A stretch of 5,293 bases of DNA from the NCBI GenBank assembly GCA_013812995.1, contig JACCSL010000296.1:1-5293 (forward strand), read 5' to 3'. This stretch comes from Ardenticatenales bacterium. Lineage in GTDB: Bacteria; Chloroflexota; Anaerolineae; Ardenticatenales; Ardenticatenaceae. The translations under genes were made by a program, and so were the position numbers. Below the pieces are notes generated by a model. The model did not search any database. It saw only the letters and a program-made list of their open reading frames with translations, and was not told the origin of the DNA. Below are positions 1 to 5,293 of the stretch, piece after piece (within the stretch, counting starts at the first letter, position 1; each line of letters opens with the position of its first letter).

Positions 1-807
1 GCTCCAGGCAGCCTCCAGCGCCTGCACGATCTGGGGATAGCTGGACCGATAGCGTCGTCGCAGCGTCGCAATCATCGGCTTGATGCGGTGCGAGGGTGGC
101 TCCTCGGTCAAAATCTGGTAGAAGACAGAGCCCAGCGAGTAGAGGTCACCCTGCTCAGATACCTGGTTGACATGACTGGGGTGAATGTAAGTCTCATACT
201 TGGACGGAACCGCACTCATCTGGTCGATGGTGTGATGGCCGAAGTCGGTCACACGCAAGAAAAGCTGACCATTGCGCACCTCCACCAACAGGTTGCCCGG
301 GTGGAGACGGCCATGCACGATGGAGCGACGGTGGGCGTACTCCAACGCATGGAGCGCCTGATTCAGCAGATTCAGGTGCTCCGTCAAATCCTCGGAGGTC
401 GTCAGAACATCTGTAATTTGCTGTCGCCCCTTGAGGTACTCGGATACAAAGAAATAGAGCGGAACCTGTCCCTCCTCCAGCCCGCCCTGTTCTTCGCCAT
501 AGTCAATCAGATTGACGATATGCTCCTGACGCACCTCCCACATCTGCTGCACGACGGCGCGCACGGTCTTGGCAATCGTGGGGGCGCGCGCTTCCTTCGT
601 CACAGGGATGGCGCGCATCGCGACATCTAGTTGAAGGTCTTTGTGGTGGGCCCGGAAGACAAGGCTACAGGGAATCTCCTCCGCCTTGTTGAAGGTAATA
701 ACCAGTTTATCCGGCTGCGAGTCATCTGTGATGGCCTGCACCTCGGTCAGTAGCCGATCAAGGGAATACTGGCGAATCTTTTTGGGTATGCTGATCGTGA
801 TGGGCAT
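1..807 (-). CDS. Ser/Thr protein-kinase-like protein, probable pseudokinase (3' end outside window)
   Basis: Seen: reading leftwards from the ATG at 807-805, the frame stays open to the window edge (269 residues). It follows the eukaryotic-type (Hanks) kinase fold: VFRAHH (50-55) and VAMRAIP (62-68) for N-lobe strands, EHIVNLIDYG (95-104), a hinge near FFVSEYL (about 119-125), HGRLHPGN (165-172) as catalytic loop, TDFG (187-190), and GDLYSLGSVF (220-229) as helix F. Odd: the P-loop is glycine-free (IPCS just before LVFRA), the beta-3 lysine is Arg65, no acidic residue lies in 73-90 where the alpha-C glutamate belongs, the HRD motif reads H-G-R so the catalytic base is Arg167, and APE is replaced around PSH (210-212). 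Asn172 and Asp188 remain. Known: these residues are required for phosphotransfer. Inference: a non-catalytic pseudokinase acting by binding. The start is set by AGGAG five bases upstream. The domain is nearly complete; any C-terminal extension is outside the window. Confidence 0.88.
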   Translation of the reverse strand, partial: MPITISIPKKIRQYSLDRLLTEVQAITDDSQPDKLVITFNKAEEIPCSLVFRAHHKDLQLDVAMRAIPVTKEARAPTIAKTVRAVVQQMWEVRQEHIVNLIDYGEEQGGLEEGQVPLYFFVSEYLKGRQQITDVLTTSEDLTEHLNLLNQALHALEYAHRRSIVHGRLHPGNLLVEVRNGQLFLRVTDFGHHTIDQMSAVPSKYETYIHPSHVNQVSEQGDLYSLGSVFYQILTEEPPSHRIKPMIATLRRRYRSSYPQIVQALEAAWS

Positions 808-812
808 AAACG

Positions 813-818
813 CTCCTG
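813..818 (-). promoter_or_regulatory. Ribosome binding site of the pseudokinase gene
   Basis: On the minus strand the bases read CAGGAG and end five bases before the ATG at 807. This fixes the start: another ATG only a few bases upstream is in a different frame and has no such site. Confidence 0.7.
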
Positions 819-835
819 GGCCATGTGACCATCCA

Positions 836-865
836 ATGATAGGACCAATTGAGCTATTTTTTCAA
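836..865 (-). promoter_or_regulatory. Sigma70-like promoter for the pseudokinase gene
   Basis: Minus-strand TTGAAA (865-860) is followed after 18 bases by TATCAT (841-836). This gives 4 of 6 matches to the -35 consensus and 5 of 6 to the -10. Transcription would start near 829, leaving a leader of about 20 bases that contains the ribosome binding site. The placement fits well, but promoter function is inferred from consensus only. Confidence 0.45.
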
Positions 866-866
866 G

Positions 867-896
867 TTATCATCACTTGCTCGTCAGGTTTATATA
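867..896 (+). promoter_or_regulatory. Weak candidate promoter for the plus-strand operon
   Basis: TTATCA (867-872), an 18-base spacer and TATATA (891-896), each 4 of 6 to consensus. The -10 part lies inside the 888-899 palindrome. It would leave a leader of about 155 bases before the ATG at 1056. A lone -10-like TATGAT (943-948) has no partner -35 at the right distance. Neither is convincing. Confidence 0.2.
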
Positions 897-899
897 AAC
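888..899. promoter_or_regulatory. Perfect 12-bp palindrome, candidate operator
   Basis: GTTTATATAAAC equals its own reverse complement. It lies upstream of the minus-strand -35 box and overlaps the best plus-strand -10-like element, so a bound dimer could affect both directions. Regulatory role is inferred from position and symmetry; AT-rich palindromes of this length can also arise by chance. Confidence 0.35.
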
Positions 900-944
900 T
901 TTGCCCTCCATCGCTTGCGTGCTATTGCGGGTTAGGGTAGTGTA

Positions 945-959
945 TGATAGAGAGTATCA
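945..959. repeat. Short inverted repeat (5-bp arms)
   Basis: TGATA (945-949) and TATCA (955-959) are reverse complements around GAGAG. The arms overlap a -10-like TATGAT at 943-948. At five base pairs this is close to chance level; it is listed because two stronger inverted repeats follow directly. Confidence 0.2.
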
Positions 960-961
960 AC

Positions 962-980
962 GCACCAAACGTGCTGGTGC
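962..980. repeat. Inverted repeat with 6-bp arms, possible leader hairpin or operator
   Basis: GCACCA (962-967) and TGGTGC (975-980) are exact reverse complements around a 7-base loop AACGTGC. No T-run follows, so it is not an intrinsic terminator. It could be an operator or a short stem in the 5' leader of the 1056 gene. Confidence 0.35.
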
Positions 981-1006
981 AATTGACCTATTTGACGGAG
1001 AGGCGC

Positions 1007-1022
1007 TACCTTAAGTAAGGTA
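1007..1022. promoter_or_regulatory. Inverted repeat with 7-bp arms just upstream of the operon, candidate operator
   Basis: TACCTTA (1007-1013) and TAAGGTA (1016-1022) are exact reverse complements separated by AG. The centre is about 41 bases before the ATG at 1056, where a repressor site overlapping a promoter or start site would sit. Two TTGAC tracts (983-987 and 992-996) lie just upstream but have no -10 at proper spacing. Function is inferred. Confidence 0.4.
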
Positions 1023-1055
1023 CTATCTCTGTTACTTCAAATTCACGAGTCATCT

Positions 1056-2099
1056 ATGGATACCCGTATACATTACCTCCGCTTACTCAACGAAGTCGAA
1101 CGTCGATTCGACAAGCCGGATTGGACAAATATCCGCGCCTGGTTGGAGGAAGAAGCAGGCAAAGAGCGGGTCCGGGACGAGCAGTTTATCCCGCTCTCCA
1201 TCCAGGCCCTGAACCTCTCTGACGAGGTAGCACTCCAGCCGGGCGATAGAGTTCTTGGTCCTATCTTCAGTCGCACCGAGCAGTTTCGCGTGCCGCCCGG
1301 AAGCCAGTTAGGGGCTTCCCTCTATGGGCTCGGCTCCATAGAGGTGGGCGAAAATAGCCAGATCATTGGGGATATCTTGGCGCTAGAGCAGATTCTCTGG
1401 CAAGGTGGCGCGACAAGCTCCGTGCGCAACCTCGTGGCCCCTCGCATTCGGCTTAGCACACCCGCTGGGCTTATCTATGGCGGTATCTGGTGCGACACGC
1501 TGTACAGCGATGAAAAAGACGCCCATGTTCTGCCCGGCACGGTGGTGCAGGGGCAGGTGATTGTAGATGAGCCTGCGGATGGTGTGGTCGTGGTAGGCGC
1601 AGAATCCCAACTGGGAGGCCTACAGGTCCAGGGAACCGTCGAGACGCAGCGCGGTGTAGCGGCCAGCCATATCTATGCCAACGGTCCGATTCGCATCGGG
1701 CGCAACAACCGGGTTGGCTATGTCGAGGGAACCGATGTCTGGGTCGAGAGTGGCTCGCAGATTGGGCAGATCGTCAGCAGTGGGGATGTGGCCCTGAAAC
1801 GGGGTGTCACCGTGGACACCATTCGCGCGGTCGGGAACATCAGCCTCGATGCCAATGTCACGGTTACCGGCTCCGTGCTCCTCTCCGAGCAGGGGCAACT
1901 CCGGATTTCTGGGGACAAGGGGTGGCACACGCAGCGGGAACGATGGTTCTACCTGCTTCCCGATCAGGAACTCCAGCCTTTTGTCGAGGGGAACGCGCCG
2001 CCAGCCAACAGCAGCCTGCTGGCACTTCGTTCCCTCACTCACCTACTATGGAAACAAGTGCAAGAGCTATCGGGGAGGCCCGCGAATGGATCGGTTTAA
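1056..2099 (+). CDS. Bactofilin-like (polymer-forming) parallel beta-helix protein
   Basis: Seen: 347 residues. Residues 1-60 are polar and mostly helical (LRLLNEVERRFD, WTNIRAWLEEEAG). Residues about 65-285 are short hydrophobic strands alternating with glycine-rich turns. The best-ordered stretch shows V-G-Y-V (220), I-G-Q-I (236), V-D-T-I (253) and V-T-G-S (270), and G-x-[IV] at 210, 243 and 260, a period of 16-17 residues. The end (320-338, LLALRSLTHLLWKQV) looks like an amphipathic helix. There is no signal peptide or transmembrane segment, so it should be cytoplasmic. Known: bactofilins are beta-helix proteins with turns of this length that polymerise without nucleotide and often sit at the membrane. 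Inference: a large bactofilin-like scaffold, about twice the usual helix length, with extra terminal domains. It heads the operon; its frame overlaps the next gene by 14 bases. No good Shine-Dalgarno precedes the ATG, and no better in-frame start exists back to the stop at 993. An unrelated beta-helix protein remains possible. Confidence 0.72.
   Translation: MDTRIHYLRLLNEVERRFDKPDWTNIRAWLEEEAGKERVRDEQFIPLSIQALNLSDEVALQPGDRVLGPIFSRTEQFRVPPGSQLGASLYGLGSIEVGENSQIIGDILALEQILWQGGATSSVRNLVAPRIRLSTPAGLIYGGIWCDTLYSDEKDAHVLPGTVVQGQVIVDEPADGVVVVGAESQLGGLQVQGTVETQRGVAASHIYANGPIRIGRNNRVGYVEGTDVWVESGSQIGQIVSSGDVALKRGVTVDTIRAVGNISLDANVTVTGSVLLSEQGQLRISGDKGWHTQRERWFYLLPDQELQPFVEGNAPPANSSLLALRSLTHLLWKQVQELSGRPANGSV
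2072..2078 (+). promoter_or_regulatory. Strong ribosome binding site inside the end of the beta-helix gene
   Basis: GGGGAGG lies seven bases before the ATG at 2086. It decides the start of the large downstream gene, whose frame is open much further upstream (an ATG at 1804 would overlap almost 300 bases of the beta-helix gene and has no comparable site). It also points to translational coupling. Confidence 0.8.
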
Positions 2100-5016
2100 G
2101 TCACTGCCCGGCGTCATCTTCGGGACGGATGGACAGCCGCCTAAATATATTGAGGAACTGGCGCTCGTCATCGGCCTGGCCGCCGACAAGGTCAAAACAG
2201 AGGTGGAACAAAGCCACCAGAGCGAGCATCGCCAGAACTGGATGCTCGCTCTGGTGCTCCTGATCGGCAGCGCCGTGATTGTGACGCTGGGGGTCTGGTG
2301 GGCGTTGAGCCGGGGAATACCGAATGTTGTTCCCATCTTGCTGGGTGCTGGGGCCTTTGTTCTGGTCTTTATCCTCGTGGTAGTTAGCCCGCTCCGCCCT
2401 AAAAACACCACCAGTACCCGTGAGACCGCGGCCGTGACCCGCCTGGGTCGCTTTTATTGGCCCGTGGGGATCCTTCCCCTCTCCTCGGATCGTGGGGTGC
2501 TCTGGGATCCGCTGACGCAGACCGATGGCAAGCTCCACATTATGACGGTGCCTGCCGAGTATGGCGCGGAGAGCGAGGAGGCCGTTGCCTCAGCCGAGCG
2601 CGCGAGCGAGGCGTTTAAGGTGCTTCTCAATTTCAGCGAGGGGCTGGAGGGGATTCAGCCGCAGGCCATTCCCTGGCCCGGCAACGAGCCTGACGACTCC
2701 ACGAAACGGCTCGGGCAGGATGTTTCCCACCTTTGGCAGCAGATGATCCCAATCACGTTGGAGGAGGCCATGCCTGCCGTGCCGCCCGCCACCGTTGAGC
2801 ACGGTTCCGACTGGATGCACCTTGACACGTCCAGCGAGCATCTCCATGAGTTTTACACGGCGATCACGACGCTGCGAACCATTGTCGATACCTACCGGCA
2901 GCGCGCAGCGGACCTGGTTGATGCGGCGCGTGAGGTGCTGGTGGATCGCCACTGGCGTGTGTTGAACCAGGTCGAACAGGATCGCACCGAGCACTTCGCC
3001 CCCAGCCGGGTCGTTTCAGCGCTCGGAGAGCGGTCCCTACCGACGAGCCCGAATGAGTCGCTGCTGCTAACGCCTGCGGACACGATGAATCAGGTACAGG
3101 AAAGCGTGCGCGTGCTCCAGACCGCCCTCCAGCCGTTGGACAAGGCGGTACAGAGCGCCCTCCAGCAGTATGAACAAGATGAGGTCCGAGAGCTACAGGT
3201 AGCTGAGCAGCGCTTCATGGAGCGCCGCCGGGAGCTAGATGACGATAAGAGACGGCTGGATCTACTCGACTCGGATATTCTCAAACTCGGGCAGATGCTG
3301 GACGAGCAGCAGGAAAAGATTCGCCAGTATGCCCTGACAGTCCTCCAGGGATTCAAGGAAATTGCAGAGGTTCCGCTCAACGCGGTACGTGAGCAACTAT
3401 TGGCGCTTCAGCACTCCATTGATAGGGCATGTCTGCTGATCGATGATGTGGCTCAAAAAATCGAGCTGGAAGAAGTCGAGCGGACACTGGGCTCCTTGCA
3501 GGCCGTCACGCAGAAGGCCCAGACGGAGTGGCTCAACATTGCAGAGGAGATGCCGAAGCGGAGCAGTGAGGTCAACGCTCGTGTTGACCGCATCAGTGAG
3601 CAACTCACCCACCTCATGGAGCGCCCCGAGGTCGGGGATCAGGACATCCTCCAGCAAATCGAGATCTCTGTGAAGGATGTCCAGCGCGTCTCACGCGTTG
3701 TGGTAAGCTGGGCCGCCGCGCAGGAAGACCCCATCACGCCTGTCGAGGACAAGGAGCGAGAGCTGGCAACCCACCTGGTTGCCCTGCGCGACCAGCGCCA
3801 TAAGCTGGAGAGTTCCAGCGCCATTCTCGATGCACTCACCGCTGCGGGCTCTCCGGAACCGCTCACGCTACTGACGGGACTGACGCGGGTAGAGCAGACG
3901 CTCACAGCCTTCATGCGCCTCTCGGATCAAACAACGACCACCGTGGCTGCGATGGACAACTCTGCTGCCGCCGTCAAGCTTCAGGCTGAGCGGCTGAGCA
4001 AGCTCCTGCGCGAGCGCGATGATGTCAGTGGCCACTACAACGCGAAGTTGACCGCCTTCCAGCAAGAAGAGCAGTTGCTTATTGCTGACATTCGGGAGCG
4101 GTGGCAGGCAGAGCGTTTGACGCTTGAGGGACGACGAGCCACGCTGGATCGTCTCACCGATGCTGTCGGGCAACGCTTTGCGCGAGCACGCCAGGTGCCC
4201 GCTGTCGAGCGGATGGGGCTGCTTCAAGATGAAGCATCGGCGCACTGGCCCGACCTGATTGTGAACCAGATGGGACATGGTATCGACCTCTGGGGACAGC
4301 GGGTGGCGGGGTTGGATTATGCGGAGGGTGAGACCCTCATCGACCGGGTGCGCCGTGACCTGGAGGAGTGCTTTGATGAGATCAATGCGCGCGCGGTACC
4401 AATGAACCTGCCAGAGAGCAAAGAGGCACTGCGCCCCCAACTCTGTTTTGTGCCCTTCTGGCTGGTAGAGACGGAGGACAGACCTGGAGACGTAACGAAT
4501 CCCGGCAAACGGCTTCACCTCTTCCCGCCGCTGAAGATCGCGCCTCGTACCCCAACGGAGCAGCCGCAGGTCGAGGAGCTCCTCTACCCAGAACTCAATC
4601 GCCGCCTGATGACCTACGTGCGCCAGGACTTCTCCAAGGAGCAGGTCACGGTGGATGCGCTGAGTTTTGGCCCTGCCGCACTGAGTGAGAAGGCACGCAA
4701 GCTGGATATCGACGCTGCCGCCCCCGCCCTCCAAGCGTTGGCGGTTGCCATCTCCCACCACCTGATCTTCTTCCGAACCACGGACGAGGCACTCAAGCGG
4801 GTGATCAACAACAGTCTCAACGCGCTTATCCCGGAAACGCAGATTCTGGAAGCGTGGGCACAGAGCACACAGTTGCAACAACCCGCTATCACAGATCGCC
4901 AGCAGCAGCGCCAACTTCCAAAGCAGCCTGCCAATAAGACCGGGGTTGTCGTGTATGATGATGGGGATGATGATGATGTGATTGAGGGAGTGCGCGTTTA
5001 CAGCGAGGACGATTAA
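2086..5016 (+). CDS. Large membrane-anchored coiled-coil protein, unrecognised family
   Basis: Seen: 976 residues from the ATG behind GGGGAGG. A short cytoplasmic-type N-terminus (1-50) leads to two hydrophobic segments, about 53-74 and 81-100, joined by a tiny loop. Arg49, Arg104 and Lys106 flank the pair, so by the positive-inside rule both ends face the cytoplasm. Residues about 107-330 look globular (RFYWPVGIL at 122-130). From about 334 to 705 the sequence is mostly charged heptad-like helix (334-425, 430-515, 540-580, 620-705), broken near 516-535 and 585-600. A C-terminal globular part (about 706-930) contains LCFVPFWL (786-793). A Gln-rich linker follows, then an acidic tail (DDGDDDD at 958-964). 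I see no Walker A, SMC hinge, kinase, HAMP or methyl-accepting signature, and I do not recognise the family. Translational coupling to the beta-helix gene suggests the products work together, perhaps as membrane anchor and polymer; this is inference. The next gene starts four bases after its stop. Confidence 0.85.
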   Translation: MDRFKSLPGVIFGTDGQPPKYIEELALVIGLAADKVKTEVEQSHQSEHRQNWMLALVLLIGSAVIVTLGVWWALSRGIPNVVPILLGAGAFVLVFILVVVSPLRPKNTTSTRETAAVTRLGRFYWPVGILPLSSDRGVLWDPLTQTDGKLHIMTVPAEYGAESEEAVASAERASEAFKVLLNFSEGLEGIQPQAIPWPGNEPDDSTKRLGQDVSHLWQQMIPITLEEAMPAVPPATVEHGSDWMHLDTSSEHLHEFYTAITTLRTIVDTYRQRAADLVDAAREVLVDRHWRVLNQVEQDRTEHFAPSRVVSALGERSLPTSPNESLLLTPADTMNQVQESVRVLQTALQPLDKAVQSALQQYEQDEVRELQVAEQRFMERRRELDDDKRRLDLLDSDILKLGQMLDEQQEKIRQYALTVLQGFKEIAEVPLNAVREQLLALQHSIDRACLLIDDVAQKIELEEVERTLGSLQAVTQKAQTEWLNIAEEMPKRSSEVNARVDRISEQLTHLMERPEVGDQDILQQIEISVKDVQRVSRVVVSWAAAQEDPITPVEDKERELATHLVALRDQRHKLESSSAILDALTAAGSPEPLTLLTGLTRVEQTLTAFMRLSDQTTTTVAAMDNSAAAVKLQAERLSKLLRERDDVSGHYNAKLTAFQQEEQLLIADIRERWQAERLTLEGRRATLDRLTDAVGQRFARARQVPAVERMGLLQDEASAHWPDLIVNQMGHGIDLWGQRVAGLDYAEGETLIDRVRRDLEECFDEINARAVPMNLPESKEALRPQLCFVPFWLVETEDRPGDVTNPGKRLHLFPPLKIAPRTPTEQPQVEELLYPELNRRLMTYVRQDFSKEQVTVDALSFGPAALSEKARKLDIDAAAPALQALAVAISHHLIFFRTTDEALKRVINNSLNALIPETQILEAWAQSTQLQQPAITDRQQQRQLPKQPANKTGVVVYDDGDDDDVIEGVRVYSEDD
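4957..4977 (+). repeat. GAT-rich codon run encoding the acidic tail
   Basis: Two GAT codons, GGG, then four GAT codons in frame (Asp958, Asp959, Gly960, Asp961-964) near the end of the membrane coiled-coil gene. Length changes here would stay in frame, so the number of acidic residues could vary between strains by slippage. No function is assigned. Confidence 0.6.
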
Positions 5017-5020
5017 CCTC

Positions 5021-5293
5021 GTGGCAGAGGCAGTGCCGCCGCCCCGCCTGCTCCTGCTCTCGACAGCGAATAGCTATCGGAGCGAGGCGTTTGGCAGGGT
5101 AGCGGCCTCGCTGGGCGTTGAGGTGGTGCGCGGCCTCGATCTGCCTAAAGCCTTGGCCGGTCTATACCCCACCGCGCTGGCCCTTGAGTTTTCAAACCCC
5201 GAGGGGGCCGCTGCCGATATCGTGGCAGCGGCCCAACATACCCCCTTCTGCGCGATTCTTGCGGTAGATGACAGTGGGAGCCTCGTGGCGGCA
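5021..5293 (+). CDS. ATP-grasp family protein, N-terminal part (3' end outside window)
   Basis: Seen: 91 residues from GTG to the window edge with no stop. After a proline-rich start, RLLLLSTANSYRSEAF (9-24) is a Rossmann-like first strand and loop, followed by a second strand (LGVEVVRGLDLPKAL), ALALEFSNPEGAAADI (52-67) and AILAVDDSGSLVAA (78-91). Known: this S-T-x-S-Y-R-x-x-x-F opening with a later AV-D-D-S is typical of the pre-ATP-grasp domain of carboxylate-amine ligase-like ATP-grasp proteins. The ATP-binding and catalytic parts lie outside the window, so activity and substrate cannot be judged. The start is GTG, four bases after the upstream stop, with GAGGA (5005-5009) eleven bases before it. 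The frame has a stop at 4979 and no ATG after it; a second GTG at 5033 is possible but worse placed. The spacing implies co-transcription with the two preceding genes. Confidence 0.75.
   Translation, partial: MAEAVPPPRLLLLSTANSYRSEAFGRVAASLGVEVVRGLDLPKALAGLYPTALALEFSNPEGAAADIVAAAQHTPFCAILAVDDSGSLVAA

Noticed and set aside
88..940. Two plus-strand open frames (88-630 and 641-940) opposite the kinase-like gene
   Set aside because: The minus strand of 1-807 carries a continuous, recognisable kinase fold with a good ribosome binding site. The plus-strand frames have no family resemblance and the second runs into the promoter region.
962..980. Hairpin GCACCA...TGGTGC as a transcription terminator
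   Set aside because: The stem is only six base pairs and no T-run follows on either strand. It also sits upstream of, not after, a gene in both directions.
1804..2085. Extending the large membrane protein upstream to the ATG at 1804
   Set aside because: This would overlap almost 300 bases of the beta-helix gene in another frame. The added sequence is low-complexity Pro/Ser/Arg typical of an out-of-frame shadow, and the GGGGAGG at 2072-2078 marks the ATG at 2086.
3085..4200. SMC/Rad50-like ATPase reading of the coiled-coil protein
   Set aside because: No Walker A glycine-rich loop, ABC signature or hinge is visible. The protein begins with membrane segments and the coiled coil is shorter and more broken than in SMC proteins.
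3868..4914. Long antisense open frame of 348 codons
   Set aside because: It lies wholly opposite the 976-residue gene, which has a strong start and coherent membrane and coiled-coil composition. Long stop-free antisense frames are common opposite GC-rich coding DNA, and this translation shows no recognisable domain.
1..5293. tRNA, rRNA, CRISPR array, insertion sequence or attachment site
   Set aside because: I saw no regularly spaced direct repeats, transposase motifs, terminal inverted repeats or tRNA-like arms. Nearly all of the window is accounted for by four coding regions and one short control region.

Overview
The window holds four protein-coding genes. One gene on the minus strand (807 to the left edge) is transcribed away from a tightly packed plus-strand run of three genes (1056 to the right edge). 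Between them lies a 248-base, comparatively AT-rich divergent control region. GC content and codon use are moderately high and look the same in all four genes. No insertion sequence, tRNA, rRNA, CRISPR array or other sign of recent insertion is visible. The organism is a bacterium. A eukaryotic-type kinase fold next to a bactofilin-like protein and a lineage-specific coiled-coil membrane protein would suit a Chloroflexota (Ktedonobacteria-like) or similar multi-kinase soil or thermophile genome, but that placement is a low-confidence guess from style, not from a marker gene.

Left region (1-807, minus): the first 269 residues of a Ser/Thr protein-kinase-like protein, cut by the window edge. 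The fold is clear (VFRA...VAMRAIP, HGRLHPGN, TDFG, GDLYSLG). The residues needed for catalysis are nearly all replaced: the P-loop glycines, the beta-3 lysine, the alpha-C glutamate and the HRD aspartate. It therefore reads as a pseudokinase.

Intergenic region (808-1055): a good minus-strand promoter and ribosome binding site for the pseudokinase, a perfect 12-bp palindrome, and three further inverted repeats stacked towards the start of the plus-strand operon. This suggests regulated divergent transcription. The plus-strand promoter is not clear.

Plus-strand operon: (i) 1056-2099, a 347-residue protein dominated by a predicted bactofilin-like parallel beta-helix of about 17-residue turns. 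(ii) 2086-5016, a 976-residue protein with an N-terminal double transmembrane hairpin, about 370 residues rich in coiled coil, a globular C-terminal domain and an acidic tail. It overlaps gene (i) by 14 bases with a strong Shine-Dalgarno inside gene (i), so the two are probably translationally coupled. (iii) 5021 to the edge, a GTG-started ATP-grasp-type protein whose N-terminal pre-ATP-grasp domain is visible.

Working hypothesis (inference): genes (i) and (ii) form a cytoplasmic beta-helix polymer plus a membrane-anchored coiled-coil partner. The divergently encoded pseudokinase may act as a binding or sensing module, and the ATP-grasp enzyme may supply a ligation step or simply share the transcript. 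I do not recognise this gene set as a described system.
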